This document shows, piece after piece, positions 17,511 to 26,287 of a stretch of DNA of 64,000 nucleotides. Positions within the stretch are counted from its first letter, which is position 1. Every line of letters begins with the position of its first letter. This stretch comes from QHXN01 sp032162705 (lineage in GTDB: Bacteria > Acidobacteriota > Blastocatellia > Pyrinomonadales > Pyrinomonadaceae), in contig JAVRON010000049.1 of the NCBI GenBank assembly GCA_032162705.1, positions 22,947 to 86,946 on the forward strand, given 5' to 3'. A model generated the notes under the pieces. That model worked only from the letters and a program-made list of their open reading frames with translations, did not search any database and was not told the origin of the DNA. Made by a program: the position numbers and the translations under genes.

Positions 17511-19193
17511 ATGACGCGAAAACAGCGGCGCGAAGGCTCGCGCATGAACCGTCGGAAATTTCTGCGCGCGGGCTTGCTCGGCGGACTCGCCGTCGTGGTC
17601 TCAACGCCCGAACTCAAAAGCGGCGGGGCAGCGCGCGCCGCGGTGTCCGCTTTGACGGGCGTGCCACAGCAGCAGGGCGGCAAGTTCGACTGGGAGGAGT
17701 TGACCATCAGCGGCGCGCAGGCGTCGATGAGCGCGGGCAGGCTCTCTGCGCGTCGGCTGACGGAGATGTACTTCGACCGCATCGAGAGGCTCGACCGGCG
17801 CGGCGCGGCTTTGAACTCCGTCATCGAGACGAACCCCGAGGCGACGGCAATCGCGGAAGCGCTCGACCGCGAGCGCAAACAGGGGCGCGTGCGCGGGCCG
17901 CTTCACGGCGTCCCCGTCCTCATCAAAGACAACATCGCCACCGCCGACCGGATGGAGACGACCGCCGGGTCGCTCGCGCTCGTCGGCGCAAGGCCGCAGA
18001 GCGACGCCTTTATCGTTCAAAGACTCCGCGAGGCCGGAGCCGTCATCATCGGCAAGACCAACTTGAGCGAGTGGGCCAACTTCCGCTCGACGCACTCGAC
18101 AAGCGGCTGGAGCGGTCGCGGCGGGCAGACGCGCAATCCTTACGCGCTCGACCGAAACCCCTGCGGCTCAAGCTCCGGCTCGGGCGCGGGCGTCTCTGCT
18201 AACCTCTGTCTCGTCGGGGTCGGCACAGAGACGGACGGCTCGGTCGTCTGCCCCTCGGCCACCTGCGGCATCGTCGGCATCAAGCCGACGCTCGGGCTTG
18301 TCAGCCGCACGGGCATCATCCCCATCGCGCACAGCCAGGACACCGCAGGCCCGATGGCGCGCACCGTCACCGACGCAGCCATCCTGCTCAAGACACTAAT
18401 CGCACTCGACCCGACCGACCCCGTTCCCTGGAAGGGCCTTCGTCCTTCGGGAGCGCCGGACTTCACGAAGTCGCTCGACCCGGCGGGCTTGAAAGGTGCG
18501 CGCATCGGTGTGGCGCGAAAATTCTTCGGCTTCAACGACGAGGTTGACAAGCTGATGAATGATGCCATCGACTTGATGAAGCGCGAGGGCGCGACCTTCA
18601 TCGACCCCGCAGACCTGCCCACCCACGGCAAGCTCGACGCGCCGGAGTTTGAAGTCCTGCTCTTCGAGTTCAAGGCCGACATCAACAAGTATCTCGCGAG
18701 CCTTGCGCCCAGTGACCACCCGCGCACGCTCAAAGACCTCATCGACTTCAACGAGAAGAACCGCGCACGTGAGATGCCCTACTTCGGCCAGGAGATTTTC
18801 ACAAAGGCCGAAGCGAAGGGGCCCCTTACAGACCCCGCATATCTCAAGGCTCTCAAGTCCAGCAAGCTGCTCGCACAGGCGCAGGGCATCGACGCGGTGA
18901 TGACGAAGAACAATCTCGATGCCCTCATCGCGCCGACGGGGGGCCCCGCCTGGACGACCGACTTAGTTAACGGCGATCACTTCACCGGCGGCAGCTCGAC
19001 GCCCGCCGCCGTCGCCGGATACCCGAACGTGCAGGTTCCCGCCGGATACGTCTACGGACTGCCCGTCGGCATCTCCTTCTTTGGCCGCGCCTTCAGTGAA
19101 GCCACGCTCATCCGCCTCGCCTACGCTTACGAGCAGGCGTCCAAGCATCGACAGCCGCCGCGACTTTTGCCAGTCGCGGACTTGCACGGATGA
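17511..19193 (+). CDS. Tat-exported amidase, amidase-signature (GatA-like) family
   Basis: A 560-residue enzyme with the amidase-signature triad: lysine in VPVLIKDNIATADR near 144, cis-serine and nucleophile serine in the NPCGSSSGSGAGVSANL to CPSATCGIVGIKPT stretch (about 220-265). The N-terminus MTRKQRREGSRMNRRKFLRA has a twin-arginine signal (RRKFLR) followed by a hydrophobic run, so it is probably exported folded. Exported family members hydrolyse amides or peptide amides; the substrate here is unknown, and it is not a tRNA amidotransferase subunit. An alternative start is the ATG at 17544. It is divergent from hom. Confidence 0.9.
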   Translation: MTRKQRREGSRMNRRKFLRAGLLGGLAVVVSTPELKSGGAARAAVSALTGVPQQQGGKFDWEELTISGAQASMSAGRLSARRLTEMYFDRIERLDRRGAALNSVIETNPEATAIAEALDRERKQGRVRGPLHGVPVLIKDNIATADRMETTAGSLALVGARPQSDAFIVQRLREAGAVIIGKTNLSEWANFRSTHSTSGWSGRGGQTRNPYALDRNPCGSSSGSGAGVSANLCLVGVGTETDGSVVCPSATCGIVGIKPTLGLVSRTGIIPIAHSQDTAGPMARTVTDAAILLKTLIALDPTDPVPWKGLRPSGAPDFTKSLDPAGLKGARIGVARKFFGFNDEVDKLMNDAIDLMKREGATFIDPADLPTHGKLDAPEFEVLLFEFKADINKYLASLAPSDHPRTLKDLIDFNEKNRAREMPYFGQEIFTKAEAKGPLTDPAYLKALKSSKLLAQAQGIDAVMTKNNLDALIAPTGGPAWTTDLVNGDHFTGGSSTPAAVAGYPNVQVPAGYVYGLPVGISFFGRAFSEATLIRLAYAYEQASKHRQPPRLLPVADLHG

Positions 19194-19194
19194 A

Positions 19195-19286
19195 GCGGCG
19201 GGCCCGACCGTGAGGGAGGGCGTATAGCCTTCACGATGCGCCTGACGGAAGTTGAGACGCCCTCCCTCACGGTCGGGCTTGCGGCC
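19195..19286. repeat. Intergenic hairpin, family F (CCGACCGTGAGGGAGGGCG)
   Basis: The left arm 19195-19223 and right arm 19254-19286 contain the 19-mer CCGACCGTGAGGGAGGGCG and its near-exact complement. The same core recurs at 26244-26334, 7 kb away. It lies between the amidase stop and the boxC promoter. Confidence 0.82.
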
Positions 19287-19287
19287 A

Positions 19288-19317
19288 AATGCATTCCGGC
19301 AACTTAGCGGGTATAAT
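19288..19317 (+). promoter_or_regulatory. Candidate boxC promoter
   Basis: A perfect TATAAT lies at 19312-19317, 53 bases before the boxC ATG. The -35 region (around TGCATT at 19290) is poor, so activation by a regulator is possible. No BoxR-like repressor gene is seen nearby. Confidence 0.4.
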
Positions 19318-19369
19318 TGCGGTTTCGTGCCCGAAGCTTATTTATACCTGTGGGAGTCGGTTCACCGGA

Positions 19370-21013
19370 ATGATTAACTTTGAGACCTCGCCGGAGCAAT
19401 ACCGGCATTGGAAGCTTTCGTTTGACGGACGCGTCGCTACGCTCTCGATGGACGTGGCCGAGGACGAGACGATAGCCTCCGGCTACAAGCTCAAGCTCAA
19501 CTCTTATGACCTCGGCGTTGACATCGAACTCTGTGATGCCGTGCAGCGCCTACGCTTCGAGCACCCGGAGGTGCGCTGTGTCGTCGTCACGAGCCTCAAG
19601 CCGCGCATCTTCTGCGCGGGCGCAAACATCTACATGCTCGGCACCTCGGCACACGGCTTCAAGGTCAACTTCTGCAAGTATACGAACGAGACGCGCTGCT
19701 CAATCGAGGACGCCTCCCGTCATTCCGCTCAACGCTACGTCGCCGCTTTGAACGGCACGGCTTCGGGCGGCGGCTACGAGTTGGCGATTGCCTGCGACGA
19801 GATTTATCTGGTTGACGATGGCAACTCTGCCGTGTCACTTCCAGAGGTTCCGCTGCTCGGCGTGCTGCCCGGCACGGGAGGTTTGACGCGCCTCGTCGAT
19901 AAGCGAAAGGTGCGCCGCGACCGCGCCGATGTTTTCTCGACGCTCGCCGAAGGTCTGAAGGCGAAGCGCGCAAAGGAGTGGGGACTGATTGACGGCCACT
20001 TCCCGACGAGCAAGTTTCAGGAGGGCGTCGAGGATCGTGCGCGCCGCGTCGTCGAAGAAGCCTTGGAGACCGAGAGCGCCGACGCCACAGCTAAGGGCAT
20101 CAAGCTCAACCCGCTCGACGTTGAAGCGAGCGAGTCGGGTCGCGTGTACAGGCACATTACTCTGAAGCTCAAACGCGAAGGCCGCTATGCCGAACTCACT
20201 GTGCGGGGCCCCGAGGCCGACTTGCCGTCTACGCCCGAAGAGATCGTCAAACTCGGCGACTCGTACTGGCCGCTTCGTGCCTACCGCGAGCTGGACGACG
20301 CGCTCCTGCACTTGAGAATGAACGAGCCGGAGATCGGACTCGTGCTGCTTCGCACCGAGGGCGAGATCGACCGTGTGCTCGCCATCGACGAGACGCTCGT
20401 CGAGCAACGCGGCCACTGGCTCGTCCGCGAAACCCTTCTCTACATGGCGCGCGTGCTGCGTCGGCTCGACCTGACGGCCAAGAGCTTCTTCGCGCTCGCC
20501 GAGCCTGGCAGTTGCTTTGCGGGCAACCTGCTCGAACTCCTCCTCGCTGCCGACCGCAGCTACATGCTCAACGACCCGGAACAGACAATCGAGTTGGGCG
20601 TGAGCCAGTTGAACGCGGGCGCGCTCCCGATGTCGAACGGGCTGACGCGTCTTCAGTCACGCTTCCTCGCGGAGCCTGAGCGCGCGACGCGCGTGCTCGA
20701 AGGCAGCGGACGCTTCGACACAGAGGGAGCGGAAGAGGCCGGGCTTGTCACCTTCGCGCCCGACGAACTCGACTGGGAAGACGAGATTCGCGTCGCCGTC
20801 GAGGAGCGCACGTCGCTCTCGCCCGACGCGCTCACGGGGATGGAAGCGAGCTTGAGATTCGCCGGGCCCGAGACGATGGACACAAAGATTTATGGCCGTC
20901 TGACCGCGTGGCAGAACTGGATTTTCCAGCGCCCCAACGCCGTCGGCCCGCAGGGCGCACTGACGAACTACGGCAAGCCGACGCAGCCGCAGTTCGATTA
21001 TAAGAGAACTTGA
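19370..21013 (+). CDS. boxC: 2,3-epoxybenzoyl-CoA dihydrolase (BoxC)
   Basis: A 547-residue member of the crotonase superfamily with two crotonase-like halves. The N-terminal half has the oxyanion-hole words SLKPRIFCAGANIYMLGTS (about 79-97) and NGTASGGGYELAIACDE (about 128-144), then PEVPLLGVLPGTGGLTRL. The C-terminal half includes FALAEPGSCFAGNLLELL (about 372-390). The end SAVGPQGALTNYGKPT-like text (PNAVGPQGALTNYGKP) is characteristic of BoxC. It opens the epoxidised ring of benzoyl-CoA, releasing formate and giving 3,4-dehydroadipyl-CoA semialdehyde. It is followed directly by boxB, with a family A hairpin between. Length matches the family (about 550). Confidence 0.93.
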   Translation: MINFETSPEQYRHWKLSFDGRVATLSMDVAEDETIASGYKLKLNSYDLGVDIELCDAVQRLRFEHPEVRCVVVTSLKPRIFCAGANIYMLGTSAHGFKVNFCKYTNETRCSIEDASRHSAQRYVAALNGTASGGGYELAIACDEIYLVDDGNSAVSLPEVPLLGVLPGTGGLTRLVDKRKVRRDRADVFSTLAEGLKAKRAKEWGLIDGHFPTSKFQEGVEDRARRVVEEALETESADATAKGIKLNPLDVEASESGRVYRHITLKLKREGRYAELTVRGPEADLPSTPEEIVKLGDSYWPLRAYRELDDALLHLRMNEPEIGLVLLRTEGEIDRVLAIDETLVEQRGHWLVRETLLYMARVLRRLDLTAKSFFALAEPGSCFAGNLLELLLAADRSYMLNDPEQTIELGVSQLNAGALPMSNGLTRLQSRFLAEPERATRVLEGSGRFDTEGAEEAGLVTFAPDELDWEDEIRVAVEERTSLSPDALTGMEASLRFAGPETMDTKIYGRLTAWQNWIFQRPNAVGPQGALTNYGKPTQPQFDYKRT

Positions 21014-21016
21014 AGC

Positions 21017-21099
21017 AGTGATAAGTAATGAGTGATAAGTGATAAGAAAAAGAATGAGTGATTGTCTTTTCTTATCACTTATCACTCATTACTTATCAC
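21017..21099. repeat. Intergenic heptamer hairpin, family A
   Basis: The left arm 21017-21051 (GTGATAA, GTAATGA, GTGATAA, GTGATAA units) and inverted right arm 21066-21099 lie between the boxC stop and the boxB Shine-Dalgarno. Stem pairing is close to complete over about 33 bases. Confidence 0.85.
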
Positions 21100-21112
21100 G
21101 CTCGGAGGAAAG

Positions 21113-22519
21113 ATGGAACTCTACGAGCGCATACCGAACAACGTAAATCTTTCGAGCGACAAGCGACTCCAAAGGGCGCTTGAGAAGTGGCTGCCGAACT
21201 ATCTCGACTGGTGGCGCGAGATGGGCCCCGTTGGGTTCCAGGAGAAGGATGTTTGGCTGCGCACGGCGACGAGCGTCGAGGCGGACGGATGGGCGCATTT
21301 CGATTACGTCAAGATGCCGGACTATCGCTGGGGCATCTTCCTCAAGCCCGCCGAACGGGATGCGCGCGTCGGCTTCGGCGACAACGCCGGACAGCCCGCG
21401 TATCAGGAAGTGCCGGGCGAGTTCCGCAACGCTCTGCGCCGCATCGTCGTCACGCAGGCCGACACCGAGCCTGCCTCGGTCGAGCAGCAGAGGCTTCTGG
21501 GCCAGACCTGCCCATCGCTTTACGACCTGCGCAATCTCTTTCAGGTCAACGTCGAGGAGGGCCGCCACCTCTGGGCGATGGTCTATCTGCTGCACGGATA
21601 CTTCGGGCGCGATGGCCGCGACGAGGCCGACGCGTTGCTCGAACGTCGCTCGGGGAACCCCGACAAGCCCAGAATACTCGAAGCCTTCAACCAGCCCTGC
21701 GACGACTGGCTCAACTTTTTCTGCTTCACGATGTACACAGACCGCGACGGCAAGTTCCAACTCTCCGCTCTCGCCGAAAGCGGGTTCGAGCCGCTCGCGC
21801 GCACCTGCCAGTTCATGCTCACGGAAGAGGCGCACCATCTCTTCGTCGGCGAGACCGGCGTTGGCCGCATCGTCCGCCGCACCGCTCAGTTGATGAAGCA
21901 GACGCCGGGCGAGGACGTGCGCTCCTTGGGCGGCATCCCGTTCGACATCATGCAGCGCTACATCAACTACTGGTTCAGCTACTCGCTCGACCTCTTCGGC
22001 GGCGAGATCAGCTCGAACGCCGCCGACTTCTTCGCCGCGGGCCTGAAGGGTCGCTATCAGGAGCAGAAGAAATACGACGAGCATGTCCTCGCCGGCGGCA
22101 CGTTTGTCTTGCCCGTCATTGAGGATGGCCGTGTGGCCGAACGCGAAGTGCCTTTGCGAAACGCGCTCAACGAGGTGCTGCGCGGTGAGTACGTGCGCGA
22201 CTGCGAGCGTGCGCTTGAGCGCTGGAACAAGTACATCGCTGAAGAGGGCGTGGACTTCAAGCTCATGCTCCCCAGCACGCGCTTCCATCGTCACGTCGGC
22301 GAGTATGCCGGGCACCACTTCGACACGGAGGGCCGTCTCATCAACGCCGAAGAGTTCGAGCGCCGCAAAGATGAGTGGCTCCCCACGCTCGCCGACCGCG
22401 AGTACGTCCAAAGCCTCATGCACCCCGTCACCGAGCCGGGCAAGATCGCCAACTGGATCGCCCCGCCCGCCGTCGGCATCAAAGGCAAGCCGTTCGAGTT
22501 CGAGTACGTGCGTCTCTAG
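21113..22519 (+). CDS. boxB: Benzoyl-CoA 2,3-epoxidase, di-iron oxygenase component (BoxB)
   Basis: A 468-residue protein from the ATG at 21113, preceded by CGGAGGAAAG. Diiron ligands are visible in NVEEGRHLW (E148, E149, H152) and LTEEAHHLFVGE (E238, E239, H241/H242) within the ferritin-like helical core. The surrounding text (DWLNFFCFTMYTDRDGKFQL, GGIPFDIMQRYINYWFSYS) is that of BoxB. It inserts one oxygen atom into the ring of benzoyl-CoA using electrons from NADPH through reductase BoxA. No boxA, benzoate-CoA ligase or boxD is present in this window, so the partners must lie elsewhere or be replaced. It acts in the cytoplasm, paired with boxC upstream. Confidence 0.95.
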   Translation: MELYERIPNNVNLSSDKRLQRALEKWLPNYLDWWREMGPVGFQEKDVWLRTATSVEADGWAHFDYVKMPDYRWGIFLKPAERDARVGFGDNAGQPAYQEVPGEFRNALRRIVVTQADTEPASVEQQRLLGQTCPSLYDLRNLFQVNVEEGRHLWAMVYLLHGYFGRDGRDEADALLERRSGNPDKPRILEAFNQPCDDWLNFFCFTMYTDRDGKFQLSALAESGFEPLARTCQFMLTEEAHHLFVGETGVGRIVRRTAQLMKQTPGEDVRSLGGIPFDIMQRYINYWFSYSLDLFGGEISSNAADFFAAGLKGRYQEQKKYDEHVLAGGTFVLPVIEDGRVAEREVPLRNALNEVLRGEYVRDCERALERWNKYIAEEGVDFKLMLPSTRFHRHVGEYAGHHFDTEGRLINAEEFERRKDEWLPTLADREYVQSLMHPVTEPGKIANWIAPPAVGIKGKPFEFEYVRL

Positions 22520-22584
22520 GATGAGTGATGAATAATGAATTGAAGGCAGGCGTGCTCTCCTGATTCATCACTCATCATTCATCC
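22519..22584. repeat. Intergenic heptamer hairpin, family A variant
   Basis: The left arm 22519-22540 (GGATGAGTGATGAATAATGA) and right arm 22562-22584 (TCATCACTCATCATTCATCC) are inverted. The left arm starts at the last base of the boxB stop codon. Confidence 0.78.
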
Positions 22585-22719
22585 TTTTATGCTTCCCTCC
22601 CCTTTGCCTTTTGCTCCCCGCCTTTGTATTCTTCGGCTGCAACCTCAATTTCGACAGCCGGCGCAGCCGAGAAGACTCCGAGTGCGGAGCGTGTACTCGA
22701 CCGCCGTGCCTACTTGGAA

Positions 22720-24168
22720 GTGACGACGACGCTCCAGACAATCGTGATGAAGTTCGGCGGCACGTCCGTCGCGGATGCGCGCGCCTTTGAGCGTGTGGCG
22801 GCGCTCGTCCGTGCCGCGCGCGACGAGCGCCCCGTCGTCGTCGTCTCCGCGATGAGCCGTGTGACAGATGCGCTGCTCCGCGCCTTCGAGGCCGCGTGTG
22901 AAGGCGAGGGCGCGGCGGCGCTCGTGCGGCTCGAAGAGCACTTCGCGCGCCACGTGGAGGTGCTGCGTGCGCTGCTCCCCGAAAACCCGAAAGGAGATAA
23001 AGCGCGCGGGGTGCTCGAAGATTTCGACGACTTCCTCGCCATCGCGCGGGAACACCTTGAGCTTGCTTTCTCGCGCGCCGCCGAGCGCGAGCGCCCGCTG
23101 CCTCTGCTTCAAGACCACGTCGTCTCGTTCGGCGAGCAGCTTTCTTCATTCGTGCTCGCCACAGTCCTCAACGCGCGCGGACTCAAGGCGCATGTCGTGG
23201 ACGCGCGCCGCTGCATCATCACGGACGACGAGCACGGGCGCGCAGCACCCTTAAAAGACGAGACCGAGCGGCATACACGCGAGCGACTTGAGTCCCTGAT
23301 TGCGGAAGGAGTCGTTCCCGTCATGGGGGGCTTCATCGCCTCTTCGGCTGCGACGGGCGAGACGACGACGCTCGGGCGCGGCGGCTCAGACTACACGGCG
23401 GGGCTGGTCGGGGCGGCGCTTCGCTCACGGGAGATACAAATCTGGACGGACGTGTCGGGCGTGCTCACGGCAGACCCGCGCGTCGTCCCGGAGGCGCGCA
23501 CCATCCCACGACTCTCCTACGCCGAGGCGGCGGAGCTTGCATACTTCGGCGCGAAGGTTCTGCACCCGAAGACGATTCTGCCTGCGGTCGTCCGCAACAT
23601 CCCCGTCCGCATCTGCAACTCGCACTTGCCCCAAGCGCCCGACACGTCCGTCTACTTCGACGCGGAGATGACGCCGCGCACCGTCAAAGCCATCGCGCAC
23701 AAGACGGGCGTACATATCCTTCACATCACCTCGGCGCGGATGCTCGGCGCATACGGCTTCCTGCGTACAATCTTCGAGGTCTTCGAGCGTCATCGCACAG
23801 CCGTCGATATCGTCACCACCTCGGAGGTCAGCGTCTCGCTCTCGCTGGAAGAGACGGGCGCGCTCGACGAGATCGTCGAAGACCTGAAGCAGATCGGCGC
23901 GGTCAGGGTCGAGCCAGACCGAGCCATCGTCTGCATCGTCGGCGAGGGTTTGCGCACGACGCCCGGCATCGCGGGACGCGTCTTCTCGACGATCAAGGAC
24001 ATCAACGTCCTGCTCATCTCGCAGGGCGCGTCCTCCATCAACCTGACCTTCGTCGTCGAGGAGCGCCACGTCGCCGAAACCGTCCGACGCCTCCACGCGG
24101 CCTTCTTCGAGTGCGCCACCTCGGAGCTGCTCGCGCACATCGGGAAGGCAGTAGACAGTAGTCCGTAG
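22720..24168 (+). CDS. lysC: Aspartate kinase
   Basis: A 482-residue aspartokinase that phosphorylates aspartate at the head of lysine, threonine and methionine synthesis. The N-terminal IVMKFGGTSVAD (about 8-19) is the kinase signature; VVVVSAMSRVTD, GGFIASSAATGETTTLGRGGSD (about 204-225) and the WTDVSGVLTADPR text complete the catalytic domain. Two ACT domains follow (about 325-480), one with VHILHITSARMLGAYGFL and one with INVLLISQGASSINLTFVV, suggesting feedback by lysine or threonine. I chose the GTG at 22720; the ATG at 22747 is possible. The last residues (VDSSP) and the TAG stop are encoded by the family B hairpin, so the native end was probably nearer HIGK. Confidence 0.92.
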   Translation: MTTTLQTIVMKFGGTSVADARAFERVAALVRAARDERPVVVVSAMSRVTDALLRAFEAACEGEGAAALVRLEEHFARHVEVLRALLPENPKGDKARGVLEDFDDFLAIAREHLELAFSRAAERERPLPLLQDHVVSFGEQLSSFVLATVLNARGLKAHVVDARRCIITDDEHGRAAPLKDETERHTRERLESLIAEGVVPVMGGFIASSAATGETTTLGRGGSDYTAGLVGAALRSREIQIWTDVSGVLTADPRVVPEARTIPRLSYAEAAELAYFGAKVLHPKTILPAVVRNIPVRICNSHLPQAPDTSVYFDAEMTPRTVKAIAHKTGVHILHITSARMLGAYGFLRTIFEVFERHRTAVDIVTTSEVSVSLSLEETGALDEIVEDLKQIGAVRVEPDRAIVCIVGEGLRTTPGIAGRVFSTIKDINVLLISQGASSINLTFVVEERHVAETVRRLHAAFFECATSELLAHIGKAVDSSP

Positions 24169-24286
24169 TCAGTAGTCAGTAGTCAGTAGTCAGTAGCGCT
24201 CCGCATTACGGACGCAGCCGCTTTCAACCTGACCACTCAACTGACGAAGGTTTTCTACTGACTACTGTCTACTGTCTACTGTCTAC
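24148..24286. repeat. Intergenic heptamer hairpin, family B (CAGTAGT units)
   Basis: The left arm 24148-24196 has tandem CAGTAGA/CAGTAGT units; the right arm 24255-24286 is inverted, with CTACTGT units. About 58 bases of unique loop. The aspartokinase stop (24166-24168) is inside the left arm, and the M20 peptidase start codon (24293) follows the right arm by 6 bases with no Shine-Dalgarno between. Confidence 0.88.
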
Positions 24287-24292
24287 TTCTTT

Positions 24293-25294
24293 ATGAATCT
24301 GTTTGAGCTGACACGACGACTGATCGACATCCCTTCCGTCTCCGGCGAGGAGCGGGAGGTCGGGCGCTTCCTCGCGTCGTACCTTGAAGGGTTGGGTTAC
24401 AGGGTAGAGTTGCAGGAGGTCGAGCCGGGTCGCGCAAATGTCATCGCGACGACGGGGGCGAGGCCGCGCGTCGTCGTCTCAACGCACATGGACACGGTGC
24501 CGCCCTTCATCGCTTACTCCGAGGACGAGACGCACATACGCGGGCGCGGCTCGTGCGACGCAAAGGGCATCATCGCCGCGCAGATCGTCGCCGCCGAGCG
24601 TTTGCGCGCCGAGGGGCTGACGGAGTTCGGCATGCTCTTCACCGTCGATGAAGAGTTGGGAAGTCTCGGCGCGCGCTCTGCCGACAAGCATATGCTCGCG
24701 CGTGAGTGCGAGTATCTCGTCAACGGCGAGCCGACCGAGAGCAAGCTCGCCGTCGGCTCGAAAGGCTCTCTGCGTCTGAGGCTGACGACAAAGGGGCGCG
24801 CGGCGCACTCGGCCTATCCGGAGCAGGGCGAGTCGGCGATAGAGAAGATGCTGGACGTGCTCGCGAGCGTCCGCGCGTGTGAGTGGCCGCGCGACGAGTT
24901 CTTCGGCGAGACGACCTGCAACATCGGCACGCTGCAAGGCGGCACGCGCCCGAACGTCATCGCAGCCGAGGCGCAGGCCGACCTGCAAATCCGTCTGGTG
25001 ACGCCCTCCGCCGTGGTCAAAAAAATTCTCGAAGAGGCCATAGCAGAACGCGCTCGCGTGGAGTACCTTTCGACGGCTGAGCCTGTGCGGATGCACGCCG
25101 TCGAAGGGTTCGAGCAGGAGGTCGTGCGCTTCACGACCGACATCCCTTATCTTCCGAACTGGGGCACGCCGCTGCTGATCGGGCCCGGCTCGATACTCGA
25201 CGCGCACACAGACGGCGAGCGCATCTCGAAGCGCGAGCTTCAAAAATCGGTCGAACTCTACGCACGGCTCGTCCGCACGCTGCTCGCGAGTTAG
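24293..25294 (+). CDS. M20-family metallo-hydrolase, probable DapE-type desuccinylase
   Basis: A 333-residue M20 peptidase/deacylase. Metal and catalytic motifs: STHMDTVPPF (about 62-71), GRGSCDAKGIIAAQ (about 83-96), VDEELGSLGARS (about 119-130), NGEPTESKLAVGSKG (about 144-158) and the C-terminal metal histidine in GPGSILDAHTDGERIS (about 301-316). These motifs are shared by ArgE, DapE and LysK-type enzymes. Lying in a cluster with dapD, dapA, dapB and an aminotransferase, N-succinyl-diaminopimelate desuccinylase is the most economical assignment, but the protein is shorter than canonical DapE (about 375). The start codon has no Shine-Dalgarno; a hairpin repeat ends 6 bases before it. Confidence 0.85.
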   Translation: MNLFELTRRLIDIPSVSGEEREVGRFLASYLEGLGYRVELQEVEPGRANVIATTGARPRVVVSTHMDTVPPFIAYSEDETHIRGRGSCDAKGIIAAQIVAAERLRAEGLTEFGMLFTVDEELGSLGARSADKHMLARECEYLVNGEPTESKLAVGSKGSLRLRLTTKGRAAHSAYPEQGESAIEKMLDVLASVRACEWPRDEFFGETTCNIGTLQGGTRPNVIAAEAQADLQIRLVTPSAVVKKILEEAIAERARVEYLSTAEPVRMHAVEGFEQEVVRFTTDIPYLPNWGTPLLIGPGSILDAHTDGERISKRELQKSVELYARLVRTLLAS

Positions 25295-25482
25295 AAGAAT
25301 TCACATGGATGGACAGGATGAACAGGATAAGAGTTTTCAGTTTTCAGTTTTTAGAATTTGAGATTTCAAATCTTCAATCTGAAGACTCAAGACTCAAGTC
25401 TGAACACTAAAGATTAAAGGCTGGAAACTGAACACTGAAAACTCTTATCCTGCCTATCCTGTCCATCCATGTGAATTCTTCT
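25293..25482. repeat. Very long intergenic hairpin, family D with nested heptamers
   Basis: The outer arms pair GAATTCACATGGATGGACAGG.. (from 25298) with ..CCATCCATGTGAATTC (to about 25479). Inside are AGTTTTC heptamers on the left (25333-25353) answered by GAAAACT-like units on the right (25424-25443), and a central run of GACTCAA/GTCTGAA heptamers (25384-25422). The whole 190-base gap between the M20 gene and dapB is one nested hairpin. Confidence 0.85.
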
Positions 25483-25546
25483 TTCCGTCAGGCGGACAGT
25501 CGTGATCGTAAGTCGATTCTTCTAAGTCGGAGGAAGTGACAGGCGT

Positions 25547-26287
25547 ATGAAGCTCGCTTTGATCGGTCACGGCGCGATGGGGCAACTCGTCGAGAGGCTT
25601 GCGCGCGAAGCGGGGCACGACGTGGCGACCGTGCTCGGCTCTCGCGAGTCGTCGCTCCGTGCAGAGGAGCTGGCCGAAATCCTCCGCGGCCACGACGCGG
25701 CCATCGACTTCACCGTCGCCGGGGTCGTCGCGCGACACGTGGAAGCCTGCGTGCTCGCGCGTGTCCCGCTTGTCGAAGGCACGACCGGGTGGCAGGAACA
25801 TCTGGAAGACGTGCGCCGCCGCGTCGAGCGCGAGAAGGGCGCGCTCATCTACGGCGCGAACTTCTCGGTCGGTGTCCAAATCTTCTACCGCGTCGTTGCA
25901 CGCGCGGCTGAACTCTTCCGGGACTTCGACTACGCCTCCTTCATCGAAGAGGCACACCACTCGCGCAAGCGCGACGCGCCTTCGGGAACGGCGCTGCGCC
26001 TGCGCGAAATCCTCAATGCGGAATATGAGTCGGAGATTCCCGTCGCCTCGACGCGCGCCGGACATATCCCCGGCACGCACCGCGTCGGCTTCGACTCGGC
26101 GGCAGACTACATCACGCTCACACACACGGCGCGCTCGCGCGAGGGCTTTGCCGCCGGAGCGCTCGTCGCCGCCCGCTGGATTCAAGGGAAGACCGGCGTG
26201 TATGAGTTTTCCGAAACATTGGACGAGATACTTAAAGGAGGCGGGCAGAAGTCCGACCGTGAGGGAGGGCGTTTTCATGGGCAGTAG
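25547..26287 (+). CDS. dapB: 4-hydroxy-tetrahydrodipicolinate reductase
   Basis: A 246-residue DapB. The dinucleotide-binding start is LALIGHGAMGQLVERL; AIDFTVAGVV near 53 and VEGTTGW near 76 fit the cofactor region. The catalytic segment FIEEAHHSRKRDAPSGTAL (about 128-146) carries the general acid and substrate-binding lysine and serine. It reduces hydroxytetrahydrodipicolinate with NAD(P)H. The final about 13 residues (after DEILKGGG) are encoded by the left arm of the family F hairpin, an extension not expected in the family. Shine-Dalgarno CGGAGGAAG lies 10-13 bases upstream. It is followed by dapA. Confidence 0.92.
   Translation: MKLALIGHGAMGQLVERLAREAGHDVATVLGSRESSLRAEELAEILRGHDAAIDFTVAGVVARHVEACVLARVPLVEGTTGWQEHLEDVRRRVEREKGALIYGANFSVGVQIFYRVVARAAELFRDFDYASFIEEAHHSRKRDAPSGTALRLREILNAEYESEIPVASTRAGHIPGTHRVGFDSAADYITLTHTARSREGFAAGALVAARWIQGKTGVYEFSETLDEILKGGGQKSDREGGRFHGQ

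Noticed and set aside
17423..17878. N-terminal extension of homoserine dehydrogenase to 17878
   Set aside because: It overlaps the amidase coding region on the other strand and lacks similarity to the family; the natural N-terminus MKVFNLCLLGFGNVG begins at 17422.
22585..22719. Lysine riboswitch upstream of aspartokinase
   Set aside because: The gap is short, mostly family A hairpin plus about 130 bases, with no recognisable lysine-aptamer elements.
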